Below are positions 42,930 to 55,394 of a DNA stretch of 64,000 nucleotides, in pieces (position 1 is the stretch's first letter; every line of letters starts with the position of its first letter). Source of the DNA: Owenia fusiformis (taxonomy: Eukaryota > Annelida > Polychaeta > Sabellida > Oweniidae). The notes below the pieces were generated by a model. It saw only the letters and a list, made by a program, of their open reading frames with translations, did not search any database and was not told the origin of the DNA. The position numbers and the translations under genes are program-made. The stretch spans positions 11,340,349 through 11,404,348 of the forward strand of contig CAIIXF020000010.1 of NCBI GenBank assembly GCA_903813345.2, in the 5' to 3' direction.

Positions 42930-45900
42930 GATTTACACACCCCAAAAACATGGATTAGTCATTAACTTTTGCATTGATTTCGAAAAAGTATTGAGATTTG
43001 TAGTAATTCATGACATTATGTTCCCGGGTAGTTTAATAAAATACTTGACAGAACTCAATAGAACATGGCGGATGCTTTACAGGGGAACTAGTTCGCCATG
43101 CACATCCCGGGATGCACATACAGTAGCGTTGTATGATATTGTACAAGTTCTGTAAAGTAGCCTACAATCAGTGCACCTTTGTCCAGTGGATAATATATTA
43201 CATGTTTGCATATTGATTTCGAAAAAGTATTGAGATTTGTAGTAATTCATGACATTCAGATCCCGGGTAGTTTAACAAAATACTTGAAAGAACTCAACAG
43301 AACATGGCGGATGCTTTACAGGGGAACCAGTTCGCCATGCACATCCCGGGATGCACATACAGTAGCGTTGTATGATATTGTACAAGTTCTGTAAAGTAGG
43401 CTACAATATTTACAGTGCACCTTTGTCCAGTAGATAATATATTACATGTTTGCATATTGATTTCGAAAAAGTATTGAGATTTGTAGTAATTCATGGCATT
43501 CAGTTCCTTGGTAGTTTAACAAAATACTTGAAAGAACTCAACAGAACATGGCAGATGCTTTACAGGGGAACCAGTTCGCAATGCACATCCCGGGATGCAC
43601 ATACAGTAGCGTTGTATGATATTGTACAAGTTCTGTAAAGTAGCCTACAATATTTACAGCGCACCTTTGTCCAGCGGATACTATATTACATTTTTTGCAT
43701 CGATTTCGGAAAAGTATTGAGATTTGTAGTAATTTAGAATTTTCAACTCCTGGGCAGTTAAAATACTGAATGGAACAGGGCAGATGCTAATAGGGGAACC
43801 AGTTCGCCATGCGCATACAGTGGCGTTGTATGTTTTATTGACAAATACATAATATTTTATGATTTGTTTGCAATGATTTCCGGAAAGTATACTCCTAATA
43901 CTGAAAAACAACATGCTTGCCTTGTGTACTGAGCTTCATTGCCAAGACTGATTTCAGGAAAAACAAAACTAATAAAAAACGGTGAAAGAACTGCTCACGG
44001 ACAACTTCTAGATTAGATGATTGACGTTAAACGAATATGTACCAGTATTATTTGCAGAAATTGCTCGAATAGAATTCAGACTATTGAAAGGGAATTAAAT
44101 TCAATTAATAATAAGATCAAGCAGTACAGATCGCAGGAATATCAATCATGATGGAATCTTAAATACATGTTCGTCTTAATATTGTCTATAGAGCAAATGT
44201 TAACAAGTCTGCAAATCAAGGTATCTCCCTTACAAATAAAATGCATTCACCAAAAATATAATTACTTTTCGATATCTTTTTTACAGCATATCTTAACTAT
44301 AAGTGTTTATATGTGAACTGAACAGTCATCAACTTCCTGATATTAAATTAAATTGGTTCACTTCAATCAAATTACTTTCGATTATATTTAGCAAATAAAA
44401 CGTTTATCGATTTTGCGAGGGTCGTTTTAAATTTACCTAGATGAAAGTGAAGCGAGGTAGGACTTCCCATAATGCCATTATCAAAGGTTCAAATACTAAC
44501 TTGCTGATTGGAGTAAAATCAACATGAGCATTACCTCATGTGTTTATAATCTAAATATAGACATTGAAAGATTGTGCGCTATTGGTCAAAATTACCGACA
44601 TAAACATTCAATTCGGTTTCAGAAAAGTATTGAAAAGTAATTCATGACATTCAGTTCCCGAGCAGTTTCACAAAATAAATCTATGAAATATCTCAATAGA
44701 ACAGAGCAGATGCTCACAGGGGAACCAGTTCGCCATGCACATACAGTGGCGTTGTATGACACACTGTATTGACAAGTACATAATATTTTATATGTTTGCA
44801 TTGATTTCAGAAAAGAATTGAGATTTGTTGTAATTCATTCAAAATAAATCTATGAAATAACTCAATGGAACAGGGCAGATGCTCACAGGGGAACCAGTTC
44901 GCCATGCACATAATGACATTCAATTTCAAAGCAGTTATACAAACAAATCTATGAAATAACTCAATTGAACAGGGCGGACGCTTGATACATTGATTTCGGG
45001 GAATCATTGAGATCATTTGTAGTAGTTCATGACATTCAGTTCCCGGGCAGTTTCACAAATAAATCTATGAAATAACTCAATTGAACAGGGCGGACGCTTA
45101 CAGGGGAACCAGTTCGCCATGTACATACAATGACGTTGTATGATTCACCACTACTGTATTGGCAGTTTCACAAAATAAATATGCCTACATGAAATAACTC
45201 AATTGAACAGGGCGGACGCTTGATATATTGATTTCTGGGAAGTATTGAGATTTGTAGTATTTCAGTTCCCGGTCAATTTCACTAATGAATCAATGAAATA
45301 ATTCAATTGAACAGAGCGGATGCTTACAGGGGAACCAGTTCGCCATGCACATACAGTGACGTTGTGTAATACACTGTATTGACAAGAACATATATTTTTG
45401 CATTGGTTTCGGAAAAGTATTGAGACTGTAGAAATTCATGACATTCAATTCCAATGGCAGTTTTACCATAGGCTTTCAATTAGAAATAAATCTATGAAAT
45501 AACTCAATTGAAGAGGGCGGACGCTTGATACATTGATTTCGGGGAATCATTGAGATCATTTGTAGTAGTTCATGACATTCAGTTCCCGGTCAGTTTCACA
45601 AATAAATTTATGAAATAACTCAATTGAACAGGGCGGATGCTTACAGGGGAACCAGTTCGCCATGTACATACAATGACGTTGTATGATACACCACTACTGT
45701 ATTGGCAGTTTCACAAAATAAATATGCCTACATGAAATAACTCAATTGAACAGGGCGGACGCTTGATACATTGATTTCTGGGAAGTATTGAGATTTGTAG
45801 TATTTCAGTTCCCGGTCAATTTCACTAATGAATCAATGAAATAAGTCAATTGAACAGAGCGGATGCTTACAGGGGAACCAGTTCGCCATGCACATACAGT

Positions 45901-46370
45901 GGCGTTGTGTAATACACTGTATTGGCAAGAACATATATTTTTGCATTGGTTTCGGAAAGGTATTGAGACTGTAGAAATTCATGACATTCAATTCCAATGG
46001 CAGTTTTACCATAGGCTTTCAATTAGAAATAAATCTATGAAATAACTCAATTGAACAGGGTGGACGCGTGATACATTGATTTCGGGGAGGTATTGAGATT
46101 TGTAGTATAATCCATGACATTCAGTTCCCGGGCAGTTTCTCAAGTAAATCTATGAAATAACTCAATTGAACAGGGCGGATACTTACAGGGGAACCAGTTT
46201 GCCATGCACATACAGTGGCATTGTATGATACACTGTATTGACAAGTACATACTATTTTATATGTTTGCATTGGTTTCGGAAAAGTATTGAGACCGAGTTA
46301 TTCACGACATTCAATTCCCAGGCAGTTTTACAAATAAATCTATGAAATAACTCAAGACATTTTTACAGAT
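42930..46370 (+). repeat. Satellite of about 245-bp units with higher-order structure
   Basis: Units contain TTGATTTCGGAAAAGTATTG, TAATTCATGACATTCAGTTC, AACTCAATTGAACAGGGCGG, AGGGGAACCAGTTCGCCATG and CATACAGTGGCGTTGTATGA. The first three units (from about 42955, 43206, 43450) are nearly identical, and a 0.5-kb unique gap lies near 43930-44600. Later units are shuffled, and a 543-bp higher-order unit repeats (44985 and 45528 starts). Short frames inside the units are repeat-borne, not genes. Confidence 0.9.
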
Positions 46371-48616
46371 TTAAATCAAATTAATAACAGTTAACTGTCT
46401 GTCGAATTTAAAGGTTCGCTTATGTTTGCAAGCAACGCATTTGTGTAATGCAATGATTCGATATCCTTTTAAGATAAACAGAAATATACGAAAATATGAA
46501 TTTTTTCACTTCAAACATTATGTTTAAGTCCACATAATAATGAAATAGCCTAATCCCCTTCTTGTTCAGTGGGACTTTGATTTCAGCCCTGAATATACCA
46601 GTCCCCGTGTCATACTACAAATAGCATTAAACGTTAATACAATGTTCAGTATTTAAAACAACTGAAACAAGGCTTCTGGTTTTCATAATATTTTCATTTT
46701 AGACATGTTTGAGTATTTTTAAGGTTTAAAACAAACCATTATTATTATGGAGCTATCACACTTATGACATATGTGCTCATCGTTCGACAACGTGTGAATA
46801 CTTTGCTGGGGCAGACAGCGGGACACAGCATGTATACACGATGGGCAAAACAAATCGTTTAACAACAAGATATATCCAGTCACACCAATTAAAACAATTA
46901 ATTAAAAATGTATGCCCGAAATAACCACTCAGTGGCGAAAGGTGAGCCCATATAGCGAATGTGACACTGTGACAGCTATTTTTTGTTATTGATTTTAAAA
47001 TACCTGTCCCACATTAATTGAGCCTGCATGCTCCATCATATATAATTTTAAGCAACTACAATATTTAACCCCGGTCCATGGTTAAAACATTTGATGTCTC
47101 AGTCACCGTTTGATATCTAATCTGCTAAATATTATTCTTTTTACAGGTTCTTTCTATGAATGGAATGCTTGAGACATGACGGACATATGAATTTTGGGGT
47201 TATACATGGACACATGCGAGGAAGGCACAACGTAAAGAAGGACGGGGGTCTTCACTCAAGGAAAGGTGTAAAACCCATCATGTGATTCAGCAGAAACAGT
47301 TCAGATATAATTTAGAACTAAGGTTGCATTCATGAATTCAGTTGCCGGCTGGTGGTTTAACCTACTTTTTATCAGTGGTAAACTCAATTACTTATAATGG
47401 CATGTACTACTCGTGAGTTAAATGAGGAGTTTAATTCATCTGCCGGATGCCGGCTGGTGGTTAAACCTAGTTTTTAAGCCATTCTAAACATAAATGAAGG
47501 AATAGTGACAGTTACTATTCATATTTAAATGATTTGGACATGAATTAGCCTGGTTGGTGAATCTGTCAGCCGTCAGTTGAATTGGCGAATGCTACCTCGA
47601 CGCCCAACAATGCGTTTATACCCGGGTGTTTATACTTCATCTTATGCATGCAGTTTCTTGTTTTATTGTTAACACTTAAAAGTTAATAATTAAGGGTTTA
47701 ATGTATCTTCCAGGTATTCATAAATAGTTGGCGCAGGTCCGTTGACGGTGATGATGACAATTTTGATGACGAGCTCTACATTCATTTCGAATAATTATTT
47801 TTTAGATAGGCATTTTGCGTACTTTATTTAAGTTTATACATTTTTAATTTATTAGAGCTAGCATTCTGATTTATCAGAGCCATGCACTAGATTGCTTGAA
47901 AGAGAGAGTCTTCATATTCCCAAAATAGTAAAGGCTGTTCATTTCACGATGTTAAGCTAGCTTTACATTTCCTTTGCTTGGTTTTATAAGAAGGTTAAGT
48001 TACACGTTTTTAAAAGAACTTGTACCCGAGCGTGTACTATTTCGTTCCCGGGGGATACTGTTCCACTCTCATATTCACCTGGGATTGTTTTCCGTATGTC
48101 TTTATACTCAATCGACCAAGTAAACAGTTCAAATGGGAGAAATAGTTATCTAAAGAACCACGTTCTTTTTTAAGAAACGTGTGTCTTAACCCTATTATCA
48201 CCTTAGCAGACGGGGACAAACTCTTGCAAAAATACATATAGATTATTAAAGCACGATTATAGATATTTAGTTAAGCTAATTACTTTCTGTGCTTCTTTAA
48301 TCAATGACGTTTTCAACGGTTTATTGTGTTGCTTTGTTGTTAAAATATATTTTTGATATTTGACCTATAGTTGCTTTCCAAAATTCTTGTTTTCATTTCT
48401 TGTGACAGTTATTTTTTCATACCTGTGTGCATGGCTTATATACCTGCATGTAGCATGATGATTGACCAGGAATAATCTGATCGGGATAGACGTCCATGAT
48501 TATAACAGAGGCGTATTAAGTCAAATGAAAAATTATCAATATGCCTCTGATTATTATGAAACTGTATATTGGATATAAGACTCCTCGTATACCCATGGGA
48601 GGATGAAAGTGTTATT
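46371..48616. other. Intergenic stretch, no supported gene
   Basis: AT-rich. A repeated GCCGGCTGGTGGTTTAACC / GCCGGCTGGTGGTTAAACC pair near 47345 and 47450 suggests a decayed repeat. Nothing else recognised. Confidence 0.5.
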
Positions 48617-49140
48617 ATGCCACCACTAGAATTATATATATATAGTCTCCGACTTTTTGTGGACGGTGCTCGATTGTTTGTGTTCGGAGTTCGGTGGTTG
48701 GTATTTTAAAAGCTGGTCTGAACGGTCATTATTCATGATTCCCACAATTTGACATCTTTGATCAGTAACTATACAAAACAAATACTAATTAATTGTCTGG
48801 AGCACGGCGATCTCTTTCCGGCACAAACAGGATATTTTGATTTTTAAAAATTGTTTGATAAACAAATATAATATTTTTTCTTCATCGGCTGCAAATATGC
48901 ATTTAGGAGGGTGGAGGGCTATTACCAAGGGGAGTAACTTTTGACAGTTTTGGCAAAACAATCATGCGAAAGGTAATCAGAATGGTGAAAAATGCATGAT
49001 TTGAAAGGAATATAGGCCGGGGGGGGGGGGGGGGGCAACCGCTCCCAAAGTTTCTTCAAATTGACCAAAAAATGTACAAGTTCTCAGAAGGAGATCAAAC
49101 TTTTTTAACTTGCTTCAAATTGATCAGGGAAAATTTAAAT
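48617..49140 (+). mobile_element. Decayed GTCACC-family copy with poly-G tract
   Basis: Begins GCCACCACTAGAATT with a GTCTCCGACTTTTTGTGGAC block. After unrelated sequence it reaches a 16-bp or longer G run near 49020-49036, then TTCTCAGAAG and AACTTGCTTCAAATTGA, as in the 10008 array. Confidence 0.55.
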
Positions 49141-50429
49141 TATCAGTTCCAACTGGACATTGTACATGTACATGTACGATGCATTCCACTCTCTGACCAG
49201 ATAATGATTCAATTTCTCAATTTTCCAATTAAAAATAGGAAAAGCTTGCATCATATTGATCCTCAGACGCTCTTCCCGCCAGCAAAAGTCGTGAGTTATT
49301 TTAATACACTGGAGGGGCGTAGGCAGCCTTCAGTCAGTCAGGTTACCCAGGGGGGGGGGGGGGCGATCTTGGCATAAGCAAGGCAAAAACAAATTTTTCG
49401 AAGATTAGTTTTGAGTTTTACAAAAATTGATGCAACTGCCTTCAAAATTGAGCTAGACGCTTTCAATAAAGAGCATTTTAAAGCTATTTTCTTCTTCTAT
49501 CCAATGGTTCTATTTTCATTGGTTATCGGGGTCGCACCCCTCCCCATGGTTACGCCTTTGCATAGTACTGAACACAATAAAGTGCAGGAATGGATCTTAG
49601 AATACAGTTGCATTTTAAATAATAAGAATAAGAAAATTGAGGATAATTAGTTACGATGGTCTCGGCCTACATTAAAGGCGCAATATGATATCAATTTGAA
49701 ATTAAAAACAGTATAATGCCTCCACCTGTTTAATTTTCTGGGGATACAATGCAATGGGGAAATGAAGTTAATTCTCCCTTTCGCGATTCGCTCTTTGAAT
49801 CAGAACGTTCGCAAATACAATATATACTGAAAAAGCACTCAAAAAGGACAAAATTTGATTGGTTTATATTTTCTCACTATGCATTTCGTGTAGCTATTTG
49901 CGTGACCCGAAAGTTCTAAATCAAACTAATTACTAATTATTGTTTTTACACCCGCACGCTAAATAAAACAATGACAACATCGGAAGTATTCTTCTTTATC
50001 ATTGCTTTAATAGTCTCACTCTGTATACCGAGTTTTTAATCAATAAAAGATTGTACAATGAACAACAAAATTCGGAAACGAGTACTGTAGATTTGCTTTC
50101 GGACCACTGAACAGAGTGACCTAGATAATAGCGACGCTTCTTCTTTGGTCTACTGCTTCTTTTCGTCATAGCTTGATTGAACTTTATCAGAAATCTCGAA
50201 ACTTGATTACACTTGCTTTCAAAATATTTGCTCTTTCCAAATATCATGGAGTTGATTGCAATTATGTTCTATGAAAAATCAAACTGCTATCAAAAGGCTT
50301 ATTATTATATGGGTTAAAAGTTTTTTAGGATTATCAATACCATGCAAGTTTCCTTGGTTCCCATGATACTACAAGACGACACTACAAGTATAACCATAAT
50401 AATCATTAATCAAAGTACTATTGATCTGC

Positions 50430-50537
50430 CTGTGTGATAACATTTTGTTGCAGATGCCGAACGCCGAACACCAACCGCCAAGCATCGTTCACAAAAAAAG
50501 TTGGAGACAAATGTCTCTACTTGTGGTGGTGACATAG
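50430..50537 (-). mobile_element. Short GTCACC-family copy, reverse orientation
   Basis: Reads on the - strand as CTATGTCACCACCACAAGTA, a GTCTCCAACTTTTTTTGTG block, GGCGGTTGGTGTTCGGCG, then GCAACAAAATGTTATCAC. Confidence 0.65.
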
Positions 50538-50829
50538 ATATAAGACCCCAAACCCATTCCAAACAGTTCCTAGATCTATAATGGAGATAAAACCTTAGTT
50601 GAATATTCAAATTGAACCAGTAAAACAGATGTAAATTAAGTTCCCTTCTTGAAGTTTCACAAGATCATGAAGCCTGAACAGTTGATTTCACTCTTTATCA
50701 AAAGTCATGGATGATTGCTGTTGGATAGGAATGAAATGAATAAAAAAAACTAGCCTATTGAATGAATGTCTGTGCGAATGGTATCAAATAATTTAGAATT
50801 CTCAAAGTTGCTTTTCCACTTACTTAGTA

Positions 50830-51420
50830 ACCTATGGCGGATCCGGGGGGGGGGCATGGGGCCAGCCCCCCCCCCCCCCTAAGTTGGGACCAGAAAAAAG
50901 AAAAATTGGGCTCAAAAAATTTTGGGCCAAAAAAGGCCTTCAGGCACCAAAAAGTGGGCCTTTTTGGTCATTACTAGGCATTCTAAGGTCTTATTTTTTT
51001 AATTTCAGGCCAAATTTTGAAGAAAATGGGCCTAAAGTTTTCAAAATTTGGGCCCACTTTTCGGTTTTAGGGGCCCAAAATTATTTTCCGCGCAATCGCG
51101 GAAGTTTTTTTCTAAGTTTTTTTCACTGGTAACTCACTTTAATCCATAATCACATATCAATACAGGCTCATTTCCTCTGGCCACCATACCATTTGCGTAA
51201 TTCTGATTTTGATATTATTGCAATGCACATAAAGCACATAAAGCATAGTTCTATGCATGTGAGGAATCTACATGCATAGTTCATTTGATAGAGGGAAGGG
51301 GTGGCGTAAACAATTTCTGACTGCCAAGTAATAGAAACGGATCAGGCCCAAGGGGGGGGGGGTAAAACCACACCCCCTTGAAGAAAAGTTTCTGACGGGG
51401 CTGAGCCCCCCCTCGGCAAA
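50830..51420. repeat. Poly-G/poly-C dispersed repeat fragments
   Basis: CTATGGCGGATCCGGGGGGG, a run of Cs, then a body rich in GGGCC motifs (AATTTTGGGCC, GGCCTTTTTGG), and a second G-run/C-run pair at 51350-51412. Noncoding. Confidence 0.55.
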
Positions 51421-52936
51421 AGCAGATTATGAATAATGTAGCCAGTCCATGTTAGTTTCTCGGAGATATCTTTGAAGAATTCCCAACTTATCAAGACAGA
51501 TAACAATATTAAATGTAGATGGCAAAATAAACGCGTAAAATAAACCCATCATGCATGTGACTTGTCAACGAAATAAAAACAAAGAAACAAACATAAAAAC
51601 CTATGCTCATTAATTAAGGGGAAAATCAGATTTAGCAAGCAAACTCCGAGACTTAACAAGAATTTTTGAATATTTTTTGCTTATATCATTCCGATCCTTG
51701 TCATGTTTATTTTTAAAAATTTGAAAGGAATAATTGATCGGTTAGTTGTCACTTGTACATTTTGCTTGCAATTTGTCACCCCTATTAAAAGATCTGGTTC
51801 TGCCTTTATCAGTCAAATTTCATAGTTGTCAAATAAAAAATCCCCTTGGCAAGAAGGCCGCAGCTTATACTTTAAAGAAAGTAGTCGGTCCATGATAGTG
51901 TCTGGGAGTTGTCTCTGAAGAATTCTCAACATATCAAGATACGGCTGATAATATAAAATGTAGATGGCAAAATAAAACGGCATGCCCCTCTAAACATATG
52001 CTCATTAATTAATATGGTTACAAGCAAAAAAGGATATAAAAAGGATATAAAAGGGATATATAAAAGGATTTAAATGGTTGCAACGCATTATCTATTTTAA
52101 CAGAAATCGAGATAGTAACTCATGCAACAAAACGGAAAATGGTTTAGAAAATAAATCAATGAGATCAACGTTATACAATGATGGAAACAAATCAGATAGT
52201 AAAAAATCTTATTCTAATTTAATTCCTAAATCAAGTCTCAACCCTCCAGACACTGGTGACATTTGAACGCATTTTATCTATTAGTAATTTAAATTAGAAT
52301 TCAAATTAGACTTTATCTAATTTAAACAATCAAATCAAATCAAAAGTAAAACATGCAAACAGGTATAACTGCTTATTTGATCTAATATCCGAGGAAATGT
52401 GCGTCCGGGGTGTGTGACGCTTATTACCAGTCCTACATCGCCGCTGAACACCCTGAAAAGAAATCTGCTTATGATAAGTTATTCTTTTTATACCATGGTC
52501 AGGGCAATATCTCAGTATTCAATAGCAAGTGATAAATCATATATTTAGGATATGGATGATATTGGGATTAGAGGGATGATATGGATATCAACCCGGGTAT
52601 TTTAAAAAATTTCATTTTTCAAAAACAAATTTTTTAATTTTTTCAAACATTTTCTCTCATTCAAAAGAGGATTTTAGATATATTTTGCTCTTGATCATGG
52701 TATAAGGTCGTTATTCACCTGTCGGGATGATATTGAGAATATCCCTCGGATGATATCAATATTTCCCTCTGTCACTGCGTTCCCTCGGGATATATTCATA
52801 TCATGTGATATTCCCCATATGAAATCCCTCCTGGTGATTAACTTCTTTGTATATACTTTCAACTAAAACAACGAAACAGAAACACAATGCATGCCAAACA
52901 TTATCTATTGTTATATTATGGTTATTTCATAGTTTG
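51421..52936. other. Flank of the Polinton-type element, no gene
   Basis: AT-rich. Around 52550-52830 there is a weakly palindromic region with ATCCCTCGG and CCCTCGGGATAT motifs like those in the 7325 palindrome. No coding signal. Confidence 0.5.
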
Positions 52937-52942
52937 CACTTG
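52937..52942. repeat. Left target-site duplication CACTTG
   Basis: Identical to 60154-60159 and directly abuts the left terminus. Confidence 0.88.
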
Positions 52943-54543
52943 AGTAGTAATAGTCCGAGTAAATGATAATGCAATTTTAGGCACCAAATCAGGCACGAAC
53001 TTTGACCCCAGACGATTACCGAACGTTACGCCTACGTACGCCTACGCCTTACCCACGGGGCTGCATGGAGACTGGAGACTGGAACCTACAGTTTAGTGAC
53101 GTCTTTCATGGTTCCGTCCTATAGGACCCGATGATGAAATCTGATGAAATATGGGATTCCCCAACGTTTCTCGATCGTACCCCAACGTAATACGGGATTC
53201 CCAAACGTTTCCCGAACGTTTGACTTCCGTGGATGACTGATTGGTCGCTTGACTTCCGGAGTGAGGTCAGTGTGAATTTTCTCGGATGAGAAGCTCTGCT
53301 TGGTCAAATACGAATGATACAGTTTCGTAAAAGTAAAACGACTCTCGAACGTTTAGACGATATCAAAACGTCTTTTTGACGTCAGTGTTCCGTGGATGAT
53401 TGATACTCTCCGATCGTTCAGTTGACTTTCGGAGACAATTGATAAGATAATAAAACCAAATGACAAATGATTTATCTGTTACCTATTTCCTCTATAAAAA
53501 GTGACTATATAGCCTAGATTATAAAATACAAAATGGATAGAGGTTTGGCACTCATTACAATGAATATGGAAATAGATAGAAACGTTGTTACTACATATTT
53601 GTTCTTTGTTTGCCTAGTCTCAAACGTATTCTCCGACGCCGGGTGAAGAGATTTCCTACACCCCCACAGTTCCAACGCCCCCATCCCTGGTCATATAGGA
53701 CCTACTGGTATAATGTTCAACGTTTCTCGAACGTATTCTCCAATGCTGGATGAAATACAGGATTTCCTACACCCCCACACTTCCGTAACCCCGACAAACT
53801 ATGGACTTTACTTTCTACATTCCAAAATTAGGCAATGGAACAAAGTCGTAAAGCATGCAAAATTCTCTGTCATTTTTAAAGACATAATAGAATACTTTTG
53901 CTTTGATTTTGAATAGGCAAAACGTTTGTAATGCGTTTCAGAGTATTCGCTTCGTCATGTATTCTCTAAACTATTGATGTATAAGCTAGCTAAACACATA
54001 AACTATTTGATCATTCTTGGCGTATATCTGAAGATTAATTACCCAAATATAACTATTTAGGTTCCAGTTCTCAGTTCAAAATCATTAAAATAAGTATATA
54101 GTCTCACAACAACGGGACAATAATGTGTTAAAGTTCTGAAGAAATCTGATATTTTACAAAAACAAAGAATCCTTAACCAAGTGGCGAGATTCATGTAAAA
54201 AAGAATCAAGACAATTCTTTCACATATGACTACTTTAAGATGTATTGTTGTTTAGACTCGATAAAATGGAAGATACTTACTTAAATTTTACAAGCAATAG
54301 TCAGCGTTTCTATGGATTGAAAATCCCTATAGTGAAATGGATATATGTACATTAAATGACACGGGAAATTACAGCAAACATTAAAAAATATAGTTCTTCG
54401 TATGTACACTACATGCTCGGATTTTTTTGTTTTTCTTAGCGTAGTATGGGAAATACCATCACAACAGGAAATCCGGAGGTCAAAGCAACCCACATTAACA
54501 TAATACGACAGCCTACGTCACTCAATGTCTATCCTGGCTGTTT
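52943..54543 (+). repeat. Left terminal inverted repeat, 1601 bp
   Basis: Reverse-complement match to 58339-60153, ending inside at CCTACGTCACTC and ATCCTGGCTGTTT. It has many internal sub-repeats built on AACGTTTCTCGAACGTATTC and on TCCGTGGATGA. It lacks a segment of about 70 bp and an outer duplication of about 170 bp that are present in the right copy. Confidence 0.9.
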
Positions 54544-54587
54544 TGCCCATCCAGACAATGCTTTCACAGAGTTAACTTCCGCAATGA

Positions 54588-54595
54588 TATAAATA
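54588..54595 (+). promoter_or_regulatory. TATA-like box upstream of the small basic-protein gene
   Basis: TATAAATA 126 bp before the ATG, just inside the left inverted repeat. It is the best promoter candidate for this gene. Confidence 0.5.
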
Positions 54596-54720
54596 GATGT
54601 CAGTGTGATTAAGTACAGAAAGTTAAAAATTCGATTCCTCAATATAATATTATATATAAGGCTGATAATAGTTTCAACGCATTTCTTCACCGTTCACATT
54701 ACTAGAGACATCACAGGACC

Positions 54721-55095
54721 ATGAAGCTGGTACCCTATGTAGACAACGCGGAAAAGTGGCACAGGTTAATCAAAGCAGCCAGAGAGAATAGACTGTCGAC
54801 GCAAGTAGGCTTCGGAAAAAATCGTGCGAGCTACGTACCTGTCAGCGCAATCAAAGAACCCGTTCGGGTGGTATCTCCGATGCAAGCAGTTGTTGACAGA
54901 GCTAAAGCCCAAATAGAGCATCAAAAGAAGAAGGTGGAAGAAAATGATCCCTATCATACTAAGGTGTACAAACTTAAGAAACCGCGTAAAGATGCTGTTT
55001 CCAAAGCAGTGTTTAAGAAGAAAAACATTAGAAAAACCAGATTGGACTTGTATAGACCACCAGGTATCCCTGCGAGAGGGAGGAAAATGAAATAG
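54721..55095 (+). CDS. Small basic protein of the Polinton-type element, function unknown (124 aa)
   Basis: An intact frame with start context ACCATGA, a TATA-like box upstream and AATAAA at 55134, so it looks expressed and unspliced. The protein is Lys/Arg-rich. A helical N-terminal third (NAEKWHRLIKAARENRL) is followed by a likely coiled or helical stretch (AVVDRAKAQIEHQKKKVEEN). The tail is strongly basic (KLKKPRKD, FKKKNIRKTRLDLYR) and ends PPGIPARGRKMK. There are no cysteines, signal peptide or membrane segment. The charge pattern would suit a DNA-binding core or condensing protein, but that is inference. I do not recognise a family. It faces the ATPase gene, 299 bp apart. Confidence 0.8.
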   Translation: MKLVPYVDNAEKWHRLIKAARENRLSTQVGFGKNRASYVPVSAIKEPVRVVSPMQAVVDRAKAQIEHQKKKVEENDPYHTKVYKLKKPRKDAVSKAVFKKKNIRKTRLDLYRPPGIPARGRKMK

Positions 55096-55133
55096 GACTG
55101 ATATAATTGTCATTTTTCTATTTTGAATTAGGC

Positions 55134-55139
55134 AATAAA
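55134..55139 (+). terminator. Polyadenylation signal AATAAA for the small basic-protein gene
   Basis: AATAAA 39 bp after the stop codon on the same strand. Confidence 0.6.
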
Positions 55140-55330
55140 ACAGTGATAAATGTATATTTTTCTAGTTTTGTTATTATAAGAAACATTCATTATATCATAA
55201 TAAATAACTTTCTTACATATAAGGGAGAATTTGCTTGTAACATAGCATTGTGGAAGGGAGTGTATATCCAATACTTCAGAGGTAGCACGCTATAATTCTA
55301 AAAGAGGGTAGATTAATTTTAACAAAAACA

Positions 55331-55340
55331 TTTATTTATT
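55331..55340 (-). terminator. Polyadenylation signals for the ATPase gene
   Basis: Overlapping TTTATT on the + strand is AATAAA on the - strand, about 55 bp beyond the ATPase stop. The two convergent genes thus end in the same short spacer. Confidence 0.6.
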
Positions 55341-55394
55341 TATTTACTAATACTCGTACAATGTGTTTCTTTTAGATCCAGTCTGCTGGGTATA

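Noticed and set aside
42928-43638. Three repeated 62-75-codon frames (FEKVLRFVVIHDI...)
   Set aside because: Each is carried by a satellite unit and decays in later units; no start context or family match.
53119-53307. Identical 62-codon frames in both Polinton inverted repeats (also 59621-59809)
   Set aside because: The identity is explained by the inverted repeat itself; the frame has no motif and runs through AACGTT-type sub-repeats.
53713-53916. 67-codon frame in the left inverted repeat, with a longer version at 58974-59318
   Set aside because: The frame ends differ between the two arms and it is built on the repeated AACGTTTCTCGAACG units. No recognisable family; better explained as repeat sequence.
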